17,715 nt of DNA from JAFTYO01 sp045611785 (GCA_045611785.1 JAZKXV010000001.1:1-17715), one strand, 5' to 3'. Counted from the stretch's first letter, positions 1-7,388 are shown. Numbers and translations: made by a program. Notes: generated by a model from the sequence alone, not told the origin.

Positions 1-1902
1 TGCATAATCTGTTTTACAACTTGTAGGATTATAACAACCTTTTGCATCTTGTGTACATTCAGAGTTTGCATATGCGTTTTCACATGCTTTTTCTGTTGCA
101 TATATACAGCACTCGGTCTTGGATGCGTTTTTGGTATATCCTGTATCACAATCCCAAGCTGTGTTTACAGCTTCTTTGCCACACGCACTACAAGTTTTTG
201 TAGAGTGAGCATTATCCGGCACTGTTACAGCAACACATTTAGTAGTACAAGTTTTGTACTTACCATTACAACACTGGTCAGATAATGTACCTTCTCCTTG
301 TTTGCCTTGTTCCCATTTATATTCTGATCCACATGCACAATTACATTCGTAACATTCTTTATCTGCAGAATATGAACCATTTCCACTTACACTTGCACCG
401 GCTGTAGATGGATATCCACAATTGCTTACATTAGAATATGACGTTGAGCTGTTTGTTGGACATTGAGCTACATCACAAGCTGTACCAGCAGCATTTTTAA
501 CATAACCTCTATTACATTCAAAAGATGTATATCTTAGCTCGTTTGTGCTGTTACATGTTCCGGCTGATACACCTGTATATCCCTGACATGTATCACCTGT
601 TAATGTACTGTTTGCAGGTTGGTTGCCGGAATAATACTTATATTTGCTTGCGCAAACAGTATCGCATGCACTGCCTGTTTCACAGTAATTTACTTTACAG
701 CCTGTTGTTTCCCAACAATTTGGATATCCGCTTAACTCTGCACATACATAGTTTGCATTTGCACTTTCACAAGCTGATTGTGTTTTCCATGAACATTCAA
801 CACAATTTTTCGCAACTTTTTTATGACCTGTTTTACATTTTGTTGCTTCATAACAATCTTTCCATGAGGCAGGGTCTGTTGCGCCATGAACTAACTCGCA
901 AACATAGTTTGTATTTGCACTTTCGCATAAAGCTTTAGTTTCATATGTACATAACCCGCTTTTGCAATATACTTGCTCATGGTCAAACACACATCTGTAT
1001 GGTTCAGATTTATCTTTACATGTTACATTAGCTGAGGCTCTACCGGTGTTGTAACCTAACAATTCACAATCTACGGTTAAGTTTTTGCATGTTTCAACAA
1101 CATCATAACCAACCCAGTAATAGTCAAAGTTACTGGTGTGAGGATTTGTACACGGGTCCTTCACATCAGGTTTAGGAGCACAAGTTGCTCCGTTCCAACA
1201 ATAGTAACTGCTATCCGGTAACTTAACGCTTGTGCCGATACTGCTACAATCATATTGGCATGTATCAGGACAGCCTATGTTGATTAAGTTTGTCTTGCTA
1301 AAACCATCAGCACATACACATTCTGTGTACCAATTTTGACCACCGGTGTTATCGCCTTTGCAATAACTTCCGGTTTGTTTTAAGCCTTCGTGTCCGCAGT
1401 TTGATTTGCTATACTTATATTCTTCCGCATTACAAAAACACTTGTCATATTTTGTTTCATAATCTTCTTTACCCGGTTCTAAACATGTTTTTGCATCTGT
1501 AGGAGGAAATGTGGGAGAATAACATAACTTAAATTCTTTTTTGCATTTTACTTTATCATTAGGACAGCATCTGTCGCAAGATAAGCCTACTTCACAATCA
1601 AATATAGAAGAATTTTCTTCTAAACTCATATCTGTATAGCCTGCTATACAGCCAGTTACCGTATAATAGTTGCCGGTTACGTCATTACACATAAATTCAT
1701 GCGTGTTGGTTTCACACAAGCGGTGTTCTACGATATATGAGCTATTTTCTTTTAAACATTCAATCCCGCCGGTTATTTCGATGTTATCTATACCAATTCC
1801 GGCTTGACATTCAACATCCGCTAAAAAGCATATACGTGAATAAGTTGTTGTTGAATAAAGCATTGCAACAACAAACATACATGCTGAGGCTATCTTCTTC
1901 AT
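1..1902 (-). CDS. Cysteine-rich exported repeat protein (3' end outside window)
   Basis: The frame is open from the ATG at 1902 to the left edge: 634 residues with no stop, so the C-terminus is missing. A GGGAGA ribosome site lies 6-7 nt before the ATG. Residues 1-22 look like a signal peptide: MKK, a hydrophobic stretch to about residue 16, then a TTTYS end. The mature part has 68 cysteines counted in the 634 residues, many as CxC, CC or CxxC, which suggests a disulphide-bonded protein outside the cytoplasm. A cysteine-framed unit with the core CESANxNYVC occurs at residues 318-357 and 370-406, and a diverged copy (CENAYANSEC) at 599-634. The motif GYxKNA also occurs twice. No enzyme motif was recognised. 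It could be a surface, adhesion or cell-wall protein. The export call is good; the function is unknown. Confidence 0.8.
   Translation of the reverse strand, partial: MKKIASACMFVVAMLYSTTTYSRICFLADVECQAGIGIDNIEITGGIECLKENSSYIVEHRLCETNTHEFMCNDVTGNYYTVTGCIAGYTDMSLEENSSIFDCEVGLSCDRCCPNDKVKCKKEFKLCYSPTFPPTDAKTCLEPGKEDYETKYDKCFCNAEEYKYSKSNCGHEGLKQTGSYCKGDNTGGQNWYTECVCADGFSKTNLINIGCPDTCQYDCSSIGTSVKLPDSSYYCWNGATCAPKPDVKDPCTNPHTSNFDYYWVGYDVVETCKNLTVDCELLGYNTGRASANVTCKDKSEPYRCVFDHEQVYCKSGLCTYETKALCESANTNYVCELVHGATDPASWKDCYEATKCKTGHKKVAKNCVECSWKTQSACESANANYVCAELSGYPNCWETTGCKVNYCETGSACDTVCASKYKYYSGNQPANSTLTGDTCQGYTGVSAGTCNSTNELRYTSFECNRGYVKNAAGTACDVAQCPTNSSTSYSNVSNCGYPSTAGASVSGNGSYSADKECYECNCACGSEYKWEQGKQGEGTLSDQCCNGKYKTCTTKCVAVTVPDNAHSTKTCSACGKEAVNTAWDCDTGYTKNASKTECCIYATEKACENAYANSECTQDAKGCYNPTSCKTDYA
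685..951 (-). repeat. Two tandem cysteine-framed repeat units inside the exported protein
   Basis: The units cover 832-951 and 685-795. They share the residue pattern C-x-(Y/W)-x-T-x-x-x-CESAN-x-NYVC, followed by a variable stretch and a C-x-E-(A/T)-T-x-C ending. The nucleotide repeat is also visible on the plus strand: CATAGTTTG followed by a base change and then ATTTGCACTTTC, near 741 and 903. A third, diverged unit occupies 1-108. Confidence 0.7.
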
Positions 1903-1914
1903 GATAATTCTCCC

Positions 1915-1936
1915 AAGTATAAAGATCTTTATACTT
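1915..1936. promoter_or_regulatory. 22-bp perfect palindrome at the predicted transcription start
   Basis: The half-site AAGTATAAAGA is followed immediately by its exact reverse complement, with no spacer. It sits between the predicted -10 box (1940-1945) and the ribosome site of the cysteine-rich gene, so the predicted transcription start falls inside it. It may be a repressor operator or a 5' leader hairpin. A trkA terminator is less likely because no T-run follows it on the minus strand. Confidence 0.6.
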
Positions 1937-1939
1937 TAT

Positions 1940-1968
1940 ATTGTAAAACAATTTATATTTTTTTGCAA
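1940..1968 (-). promoter_or_regulatory. Promoter of the cysteine-rich exported protein
   Basis: On the minus strand the -35 box is TTGCAA (1963-1968), followed by a 17-nt spacer and the -10 box TACAAT (1940-1945, 5 of 6 to consensus). The promoter fills most of the 69-bp gap after trkA. This suggests the cysteine-rich gene is expressed separately from the dusB-trkA operon. Confidence 0.5.
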
Positions 1969-1971
1969 GCA

Positions 1972-3333
1972 TTAATAACCAAAAATTTGTTCCATTTTTT
2001 TAATTCCCATAGGGGCAACAAATATGATAACAACATCGTTGGTTTTCAAAACTTCAGACTGATTTGAAAAAATCAATAAATCATCTCTGGCAATGGCCAC
2101 AACCTTACACTTGTCCGGTATGTTTAATTCGGAAACCTTTTTTCCGTTAACCGGCTGATCTTCTTTTAATTTAACTTCCCAAATCTCACCAAAACCGCGA
2201 CCTAAAGAATATGCGTTGCTTAAGCCTGTTTTGCGGATATCTTGTAAGATTTTTGAAATTGTTACCGTTGAACGGTCAATTATGATATTATCGCCGATAT
2301 TATCTATAAGACTATCATAAGCTCTTGAGTTTACAAGAGAAACCGTTGAACAAATATGGTTGTGCTTTGCCAACAACGAAACCAACAAATTATCTTTATC
2401 TTGTTCGGTTACGGCAACGGTTATATCTGCGCTGTCTATTCCGGCATCTTTTAATATAACATCGCTCATCATTTCGCCTTGTATCACAACCGTTTTATCA
2501 AGGCTTTCAGCCAAACGTGTCGCATTTTGATGATTATTTGTAATAATTTTACAGCTTACAACGTTGTCATTCTCTTCTATGTTTTTTGCTAAATCATATG
2601 CTATGCTGTTTCCGCCGAAAATTACGATATTTTCATTTATTTTTTGCTCTATACCAAAGTTATGCAACAAAGAAACTATATCGGTTTTTCTAGCAATTAA
2701 ATATATCTCATCATCACATTTTAACACTTCATCCGCTTTGGGGTAAAAATTTTGCCCGTTACGCAAAATTTGCAAAATGCGAAAATCTAACTCCTTAAAG
2801 TTTTCATAAATATCCGCTATGGTAAAGTTATATAATTGGCAGTTTTTATTGCACTTAAAACTTACTAAATACACCTTATCATCTACCAAAGGATACACTT
2901 CTTTAGTTCCGGGCAAATCTATTACCCTTAAGATTGCTTCTGCAATTTCATTATCAGGCGATATTAATAAATCTATCGGCAGATTTTTTTCATTATATAG
3001 CATGTTCCACATCGGATTTAAGAAATGCTCCGAATCTATTCGAGCAATGCGCTTTGGCACATTAAACAAACTGTATGCCACTTGACAAGCAACCAAATTT
3101 ACCTCATCGTTTGCGGTTGCCGCTATCAAAATATCTGCTGTTTTTGCACCAATTTTTTCTTGGACATCCGGATGCGATATTGATCCGAGCACAGGCTGAA
3201 CGTCAAACTCTCGAGAAATTTCATTTAAGCGTTCCTGATTTATATCTACAACAACAATATCATTGCTTCCTCTGCTTAAATAACCGATTATACTGCGCCC
3301 TACACTACCGGCACCGCCAACAATAATCTTCAT
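1972..3333 (-). CDS. trkA: Trk potassium uptake regulatory subunit TrkA
   Basis: TrkA is the cytoplasmic NAD-binding subunit that gates the Trk/Ktr K+ channel at the inner membrane. This 453-residue protein has the family's usual length and its duplicated RCK layout. The first Rossmann domain starts at residue 1 with the GGAGSVG loop (residues 6-12) and the nucleotide-ribose aspartate D30 in VVVD. A first RCK_C region lies around 140-220. The second Rossmann domain starts near 235 with a weakened loop (IFGGNSIA, 238-245), as is common in the second half of TrkA. A second RCK_C follows from about 385. The ATG at 3333 directly abuts the dusB stop (TAA then ATG), and its ribosome site AGGGAGG lies inside the end of dusB, so the two are translationally coupled. 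No membrane subunit (trkH/trkG) is in view. Confidence 0.95.
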   Translation of the reverse strand: MKIIVGGAGSVGRSIIGYLSRGSNDIVVVDINQERLNEISREFDVQPVLGSISHPDVQEKIGAKTADILIAATANDEVNLVACQVAYSLFNVPKRIARIDSEHFLNPMWNMLYNEKNLPIDLLISPDNEIAEAILRVIDLPGTKEVYPLVDDKVYLVSFKCNKNCQLYNFTIADIYENFKELDFRILQILRNGQNFYPKADEVLKCDDEIYLIARKTDIVSLLHNFGIEQKINENIVIFGGNSIAYDLAKNIEENDNVVSCKIITNNHQNATRLAESLDKTVVIQGEMMSDVILKDAGIDSADITVAVTEQDKDNLLVSLLAKHNHICSTVSLVNSRAYDSLIDNIGDNIIIDRSTVTISKILQDIRKTGLSNAYSLGRGFGEIWEVKLKEDQPVNGKKVSELNIPDKCKVVAIARDDLLIFSNQSEVLKTNDVVIIFVAPMGIKKMEQIFGY

Positions 3334-4311
3334 TTATTCCTCCCTAAGCGCATTTGAAAAATATTGCTTTATTTCAGCCAAAGCAACATCCATGCTGTTT
3401 ATCTTCATATAATTTTCTCTAAATCTTTTTGCATCATAAAAGTTTTTTGAGTACCAACAAACATATTTTCGAGATAAGGCTACCGCCAATTTTTCTCCAT
3501 AATAGTCATTTAAGAGCAAAACATGAGATATTATCGTATTTAAAATTTCTTGCGTACCAATTGTTTCAGGTATTTTTCCATGTTCTAAAAAGTCAAAAAT
3601 TTGACCTAAAAGCCATGGGTTTCCAAGAGCTGCCCTGCCTACCATAATGCCATCAACGCCTGTTTGTTCTATCATATCTTTTGCTGATTTTACAGATGTT
3701 ATATCTCCGTTTCCGATTACCGGAATTGAAACAGCTTTTTTAACCGAAGCTATGGTTTTCCAATCAGCAACGCCTGCATATCCCTGAGATCTGGTTCTGC
3801 CGTGAACGGTTATATAAGAAGCACCGCAATCTTGACACATCTTGGCAAAATCAACCGCATTTGCGCTGTTTTCATCCCAGCCTTTTCTAAACTTTACACT
3901 AACATTTAGCTTAACTGCATTTTTTACCGCTGTTATAATTTTTGCGGCATTATCTATATCTTTCATTAAGGCAGAACCCGAGCCGGAAGTAATGATTTTT
4001 CTGACCGGACAGCCCATATTGATATCAATTGATGCGGCTCCAAGCTCTTGTACAAGCTGCGCCGCTTCCGCAAACAGTGCCGGATCTGAACCGACCAACT
4101 GAACCGTTACCGGATAATTTTCATCCCTGACATCTGCTATTTTAAATGTTTTTGCATTTTTAAATGACAATGCATTTATGGCCACCATCTCAGATACTAT
4201 ATTTACTTTATCGCCACATTTTTGATGCACAATTTGGCGCATGGGAGCATCTGTAATACCTGCCATTGGCGCCAAGAAAACATTACTTTTATAACCAAGA
4301 AAACCCGGCAT
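3334..4311 (-). CDS. dusB: tRNA-dihydrouridine synthase DusB (NifR3 family)
   Basis: This flavoenzyme uses FMN and NADPH to reduce uridines in the tRNA D-loop to dihydrouridine. The 325-residue length is typical of DusB. Visible motifs are the FMN-barrel start LAPMAGITDAPMR (13-25), QLVGSDP (71-77), the catalytic cysteine C101 in INMGCPVRKI, the lysine strand SVKFRKGW (138-145), VHGRTR (169-174), and the C-terminal FMN-phosphate segments IGNGDI and VGRAALGNPWLL. It starts 2 nt after the stop of the coiled-coil gene, has only a weak ribosome site, and is probably coupled to that gene. In many alphaproteobacteria this gene, called nifR3, opens the ntrB-ntrC-ntrY-ntrX-trkA cluster. Here trkA follows at once with no ntr genes between. 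Confidence 0.95.
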   Translation of the reverse strand: MPGFLGYKSNVFLAPMAGITDAPMRQIVHQKCGDKVNIVSEMVAINALSFKNAKTFKIADVRDENYPVTVQLVGSDPALFAEAAQLVQELGAASIDINMGCPVRKIITSGSGSALMKDIDNAAKIITAVKNAVKLNVSVKFRKGWDENSANAVDFAKMCQDCGASYITVHGRTRSQGYAGVADWKTIASVKKAVSIPVIGNGDITSVKSAKDMIEQTGVDGIMVGRAALGNPWLLGQIFDFLEHGKIPETIGTQEILNTIISHVLLLNDYYGEKLAVALSRKYVCWYSKNFYDAKRFRENYMKINSMDVALAEIKQYFSNALREE

Positions 4312-4313
4312 TT

Positions 4314-6392
4314 TTATTTCAACCTATCAATTGCTCTTGCAATTACATAATATATTTTACCGATATCAGCACCAGAAATCATCGCAAGAACAACCTCTGC
4401 TCTTTCAGAGTTTTGAGCAGCCGTAATTAATGATTCAAAGTCATTTATATATTTATCAGCCATCATCCTGAAATCGGACTTTTTCTCATATTCTTCGCGA
4501 ATTTTAACAATCTGCTTTCTATTTAGCTTTTTAACTATGTTGCGAGCAAAAACAGCATGGTCGCCGTTATAAAACTTTTTCCATAACTCATCTTCTTCAT
4601 CAGCATTGAAAAACTTATTAATATCAACACTCAAGTTTTCAAGCTTTGTAACCAAATCTGAAGTTTCATTCATAAAGTTTGCCATACTAAACATATCATA
4701 TTGCTGTTTTAGCTCAGCAAGATGTCTTTCAGAGCGAACTTTATGATTGTCAAGCTCATTGATTTGTTCTGTTATTGTTGCTCCAAGATCTTTAATTTGT
4801 TTTTCATAGCTTTCAAATGAAGTTTCTGCATTAGTAGACGCTGATACAATATTTTTCTCAATTTGATTTATTCTGTCTTTGATATTTTCAAATTTTTCAA
4901 GTGCCATAACTATGCTTGCATGCTGCTTTTCCAGTGCTTCGGAACCTTCTTTACCCTTGTTTACAATAATGTTTGCACTTTCGGAAAGCTGCATGGTGTT
5001 TCTTTGCACCACGGCGCTAACCTCATTAAACTTATCTATAGCATCAACAGCCCTAATTTTCAAATCATCAACCTTTAAGCCCAAATTCATACTCAAATCG
5101 CCTATTTTGCCGGTAATTTTTTCGGCTGTATTTTTAATTTCATCGTTTTTATTTTCGGTTTTCTCAATAAAATCATTAAGTTTTGATAACTCGTTCTCAA
5201 GTTTAGATATAATATTTTCAACATTTTGGACAACAACCAATGACTTTTGATCTAACGAATTATTTGCCCCATCTAAAATTTGAGATATCTTCTCACTTGC
5301 TAAGTGTAAAGATTTTAGTTGATTATCAATGTTTACATCTAAAGTTGATGAACGTTCAACCATTGCCTCAACTTCCATACTGATGAGCTTTCCATATTCG
5401 CCGAGCTTACTATCTAAGTATGTAGAGTTTTTATCTAGCAACGAAGACTGCTCTGCAGCAAGATGTTTGTGAGTGTTTAAGCTGTTTTCGATATGCGAAA
5501 TACCGATATCAAGCCTTTTATATATTTCTTCGCAACTATCTGCCGTTTGTAAAAATGTTTTTTCAAGCTTAACACCCTGCTCGCCAAAGGTTTGTGTCAT
5601 TTTTTGTAAATGAGCCTCATTTGCACTGGCAAAAGTTTCCATATCAGAACAATGCTTTGCTATATAACCCTTACTTTCCGCAACTATATTTTTAAGATGA
5701 TCAGCCGTTGCTATTGTTTCATTTATTAAAGGATTCAGCTCTCCGCTTAAAGCAGTTGCACTATTTTTTAATTCTTCAGCCTGAACAGAAAACTTTTCTG
5801 CAGTTTCTGCCGCATTTTTATATTCAAGCAACAAATTTTGCGTGCTTTCATTTAGCTTTAACAAGTTTTGAGAAAAACATCTTTCCAAAACCTCGCTGAT
5901 TTTTTCAAAATCATCAGCTTTGGCAGTAAGTTCTTTTTTCAACAAATCATTTTGCAAGCTAATGTGAGTTGCCGTATCTGCCAACTGCTTAATTTGTTTT
6001 TGCAAAGCCAAATTTATCATTTTTGTAAGAGCGTTTTCATTATCTGCATAAAGTATTTTTCCAAGCTTATGCTCTAATGCTGCCGTTTGTGCAGCAGAAA
6101 CATAGGTTTTATAAACAAGAGCAGATAACAAAAGTATAAGAGCCAACGGAATTATAACCGAAGCCAAAAACCTTACAAATTCTTCCGGTAACAATGTAGA
6201 AAAACTATCCCAACCAAAAGAACAGTGTATGTACATCAATATAAAAACAAACCAAGCAACCGAAACAATCACAAACACTTTCTTCAACAAAGAACTTTTA
6301 AATACAGCGTTCATATTGCCCAACACATTTTCTTGAGACGGGAAATCTTGCAAAAAAACCGGAATTTCTTTATCTTCTTGATTAATACTCAT
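4314..6392 (-). CDS. Two-TM membrane protein with very long cytoplasmic coiled coil
   Basis: This 692-residue protein is of unassigned function. Residues 1-37 are polar. Two hydrophobic segments (about 38-58 and 74-95) are joined by a short loop containing GWDSFSTLLPEEF. The remaining ~590 residues are mostly heptad-rich helix with abundant A, E, K, L, N and Q. A less repetitive, probably folded C-terminal segment (about 600-692) ends in GADIGKIYYVIARAIDRLK. The simplest topology is an inner-membrane hairpin with the coiled coil in the cytoplasm. Two N-terminal TMs plus a long coiled coil resembles the alphaproteobacterial polarity factor TipN in layout, but I see no specific motif to support that name. 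An AAGGTG site precedes the ATG, and it is the first gene of the operon with dusB and trkA. Confidence 0.85.
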   Translation of the reverse strand: MSINQEDKEIPVFLQDFPSQENVLGNMNAVFKSSLLKKVFVIVSVAWFVFILMYIHCSFGWDSFSTLLPEEFVRFLASVIIPLALILLLSALVYKTYVSAAQTAALEHKLGKILYADNENALTKMINLALQKQIKQLADTATHISLQNDLLKKELTAKADDFEKISEVLERCFSQNLLKLNESTQNLLLEYKNAAETAEKFSVQAEELKNSATALSGELNPLINETIATADHLKNIVAESKGYIAKHCSDMETFASANEAHLQKMTQTFGEQGVKLEKTFLQTADSCEEIYKRLDIGISHIENSLNTHKHLAAEQSSLLDKNSTYLDSKLGEYGKLISMEVEAMVERSSTLDVNIDNQLKSLHLASEKISQILDGANNSLDQKSLVVVQNVENIISKLENELSKLNDFIEKTENKNDEIKNTAEKITGKIGDLSMNLGLKVDDLKIRAVDAIDKFNEVSAVVQRNTMQLSESANIIVNKGKEGSEALEKQHASIVMALEKFENIKDRINQIEKNIVSASTNAETSFESYEKQIKDLGATITEQINELDNHKVRSERHLAELKQQYDMFSMANFMNETSDLVTKLENLSVDINKFFNADEEDELWKKFYNGDHAVFARNIVKKLNRKQIVKIREEYEKKSDFRMMADKYINDFESLITAAQNSERAEVVLAMISGADIGKIYYVIARAIDRLK

Positions 6393-6429
6393 TGTAAAAG
6401 CACCTTACAGAAATATTTTCACTGCAAGC

Positions 6430-6458
6430 ATTATAATTTTTTTTACTTAATTTTTAAA
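6430..6458 (-). promoter_or_regulatory. Promoter of the coiled-coil/dusB/trkA operon
   Basis: On the minus strand the -35-like TTTAAA (6453-6458) is followed by a 17-nt spacer and a perfect TATAAT -10 box (6430-6435), about 35 nt before the ATG at 6392. The -10 box is convincing; the -35 box is weak (4 of 6). Confidence 0.5.
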
Positions 6459-6528
6459 CAATCAAAATTACTATCCACAGCCTAGAATGCGCAGATTCAA
6501 AAAAATATTAAAAAAAACAAAAAATGTA

Positions 6529-6557
6529 TTGATTTTAATAAAAGCATTGTGTATGTT
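6529..6557 (+). promoter_or_regulatory. Promoter of tRNA-Thr
   Basis: The -35 box TTGATT (6529-6534), a 17-nt spacer and the -10 box TATGTT (6552-6557) predict a start near 6564, about five bases before the mature 5' end of the tRNA. That is a sensible leader for a single tRNA transcript. Confidence 0.5.
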
Positions 6558-6568
6558 TCTCTTAATTT

Positions 6569-6643
6569 GCCGTTGTAGCTCAGTGGTAGAGCACGTCATT
6601 GGTAATGACGGGGTCGTAAGTCCGATTCTTATCAGCGGCACCA
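6569..6643 (+). tRNA. tRNA-Thr (anticodon GGT), CCA encoded; likely integration site
   Basis: The gene folds as a complete 75-nt cloverleaf. The acceptor stem is 6569-6575 (GCCGTTG) with 6633-6639 (CAGCGGC). The D arm is 6578-6592 with a GTGGTA loop. The anticodon stem CGTCA/TGACG encloses loop TTGGTAA (6599-6605), giving anticodon GGT. The variable loop has 5 nt. The T stem is GTAAG/CTTAT, with one G-U pair. The discriminator is A, followed by an encoded CCA. The T-loop is TCCGATT, so position 55 is C instead of the nearly universal U. The 3' end faces an integrase-bearing region, and tRNA 3' ends are common targets of tyrosine integrases. The sequence from the T arm to CCA is therefore the probable attachment core. 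Confidence 0.95.
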
Positions 6644-6653
6644 GTTTTTTATT

Positions 6654-6678
6654 AAGCCCTTATTTCAAGGGCTTTTTC
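6654..6678 (+). terminator. Rho-independent terminator after tRNA-Thr
   Basis: An 8-bp stem, AAGCCCTT (6654-6661) with AAGGGCTT (6667-6674), has a 5-nt loop and is followed by a T-run. It lies 10 nt after the tRNA CCA. Confidence 0.8.
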
Positions 6679-6710
6679 TATGCCTTTTTTCAAGCCATTT
6701 TTAACACTAA

Positions 6711-6740
6711 CCGTCATTTGGTCCGTCAGTTATCCCGTCA
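6711..6740. repeat. Three CCGTCA direct repeats, 12-bp period
   Basis: CCGTCA occurs at 6711-6716, 6723-6728 and 6735-6740, each start exactly 12 bp after the last. The position 68-97 bp from the tRNA 3' end suits recombinase or excisionase binding sites. Confidence 0.6.
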
Positions 6741-6781
6741 AAGATTTTTAACTGCATTTACGTATATAAGATTTCCTGTAT

Positions 6782-6867
6782 TTTTGCCCGAACTGATTTA
6801 CAAGAAAAATAAGACTTTTGCCCGAATGCATTTCTACTACATCCCCGAATTTTAAGACATTTGCCCC
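6782..6867. repeat. TTTGCCC direct repeats near the attachment region
   Basis: TTTTGCCCGAA is present exactly at 6782-6792 and 6816-6826. A second shared block, AAGAC-(T/A)-TTTGCCC, occurs at 6811-6823 and 6854-6866. CCCGAA also recurs at 6844-6849. These may be arm-type integrase sites. Confidence 0.45.
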
Positions 6868-6877
6868 TTTTTTGCCA

Positions 6878-7297
6878 TTATAGATACTTTAGTAATCGTT
6901 TTGTTATTAAATCTTGTCCTTCTTCATAAAGGTTATCAAGGTGTTTTAGTTTATTTAGTCCATCGTTTATCTGGGATATTCCGGTTATTAAATGATGAAT
7001 TGCATCAAGGGACGGATGTCTTTGTTCTGATAATATCATTCCAAAATAATACTTGTTCTTCCTCAAAAACTGCTCGCTAAACTCATATTGTGATTTAATA
7101 TAACCAAGTTTCTTTAGATATTTGAAGCATTTTACCAAGAATTTGGCATCTTGTTTTTGCTGATTGTATTGAGGAGTATTCATTTCTTCATTTACTTCAT
7201 CTTCCAATGGTTTTATTGGGGTAATAGTTCCTTTTTCTGCAAAGTATCTTTTAAGTTCGTTTATGTCTTGGGTTAATTTGTTTATATCAATATTCAT
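6878..7297 (-). CDS. Small protein with a diverged Cro/C1-type HTH
   Basis: This 139-residue protein is of unassigned family. Residues 1-60 are polar and helical. Residues about 66-106 (from YIKSQYEF to ILSEQRHPSLDAIHHL) match the spacing and tone of an XRE/Cro-C1 helix-turn-helix, whose last part usually reads like Y-L-S-x-I-E-x-G-K-R-x-P-S-L. The glycine before the turn is replaced, so the match is weak. The ATG at 7297 has an AAGGA site about 8 nt upstream. The gene lies between the attachment region and the integrase gene, the usual place for an excisionase or element regulator. Its upstream region shares a long block with that of the ankyrin gene at 10777. DNA binding is inferred. Confidence 0.7.
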   Translation of the reverse strand: MNIDINKLTQDINELKRYFAEKGTITPIKPLEDEVNEEMNTPQYNQQKQDAKFLVKCFKYLKKLGYIKSQYEFSEQFLRKNKYYFGMILSEQRHPSLDAIHHLITGISQINDGLNKLKHLDNLYEEGQDLITKRLLKYL

Positions 7298-7321
7298 TCC
7301 TATTCCTTATATATATTAAGT

Positions 7322-7355
7322 ATATTTATCTATGGTTTGATTAAAAATTGGAATG
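7322..7355 (-). promoter_or_regulatory. Promoter/operator block shared with the ankyrin gene
   Basis: Read on the minus strand, this block has CATTCC, two bases, TTTTTAATCAAA, five bases, then GATAAATAT. The last box ends 24 nt before the ATG of the small HTH gene. The same three boxes in the same order precede the gene at 10777. It is probably the promoter region, with GATAAATAT near -10. Confidence 0.5.
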
Positions 7356-7360
7356 AATAC

Positions 7361-7388
7361 ATAAAAAACTCTGCCAAATGACAGAGTT
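7361..7388 (-). terminator. Rho-independent terminator of the integrase gene
   Basis: On the minus strand, AACTCTG and CAGAGTT form a 7-bp stem, extended by T-G and C-G pairs around an ATTT loop. A T-run follows directly. It begins 21 nt after the integrase stop codon. Confidence 0.85.

Larger units (their letters stand above)
6644..6877. other. Non-coding left end of the inferred mobile element
   Basis: This 234-bp gap between tRNA-Thr and the first island gene holds the tRNA terminator and two groups of short direct repeats. CCGTCA occurs three times on an exact 12-bp period. TTTTGCCCGAA occurs twice, with related copies further right. I see no gene in it. The placement beside a tRNA 3' end, with an integrase gene beyond, fits the arm region of an attachment site (attL). 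No second copy of the tRNA 3' end was found in this window, so the other end of the element would lie past 17715. Confidence 0.5.

Noticed and set aside
49..938. Plus-strand open frames at 49-285 and 525-938
   Set aside because: They lie antisense within the cysteine-rich gene. Their odd Cys/Leu/Tyr/His composition follows from the opposite strand, and they lack ribosome sites.
1915..1936. Palindrome as trkA terminator
   Set aside because: No T-run follows it on the minus strand, and it lies downstream of a good promoter, so an operator or leader role fits better.
6471..6479. DnaA-box-like CTATCCACA upstream of the coiled-coil operon
   Set aside because: It is a single copy with one mismatch and no other origin features nearby, so chance is likely.
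6487..6855. Plus-strand 122-codon open frame across the tRNA
   Set aside because: It runs through tRNA-Thr and its terminator, so it is not a plausible gene.
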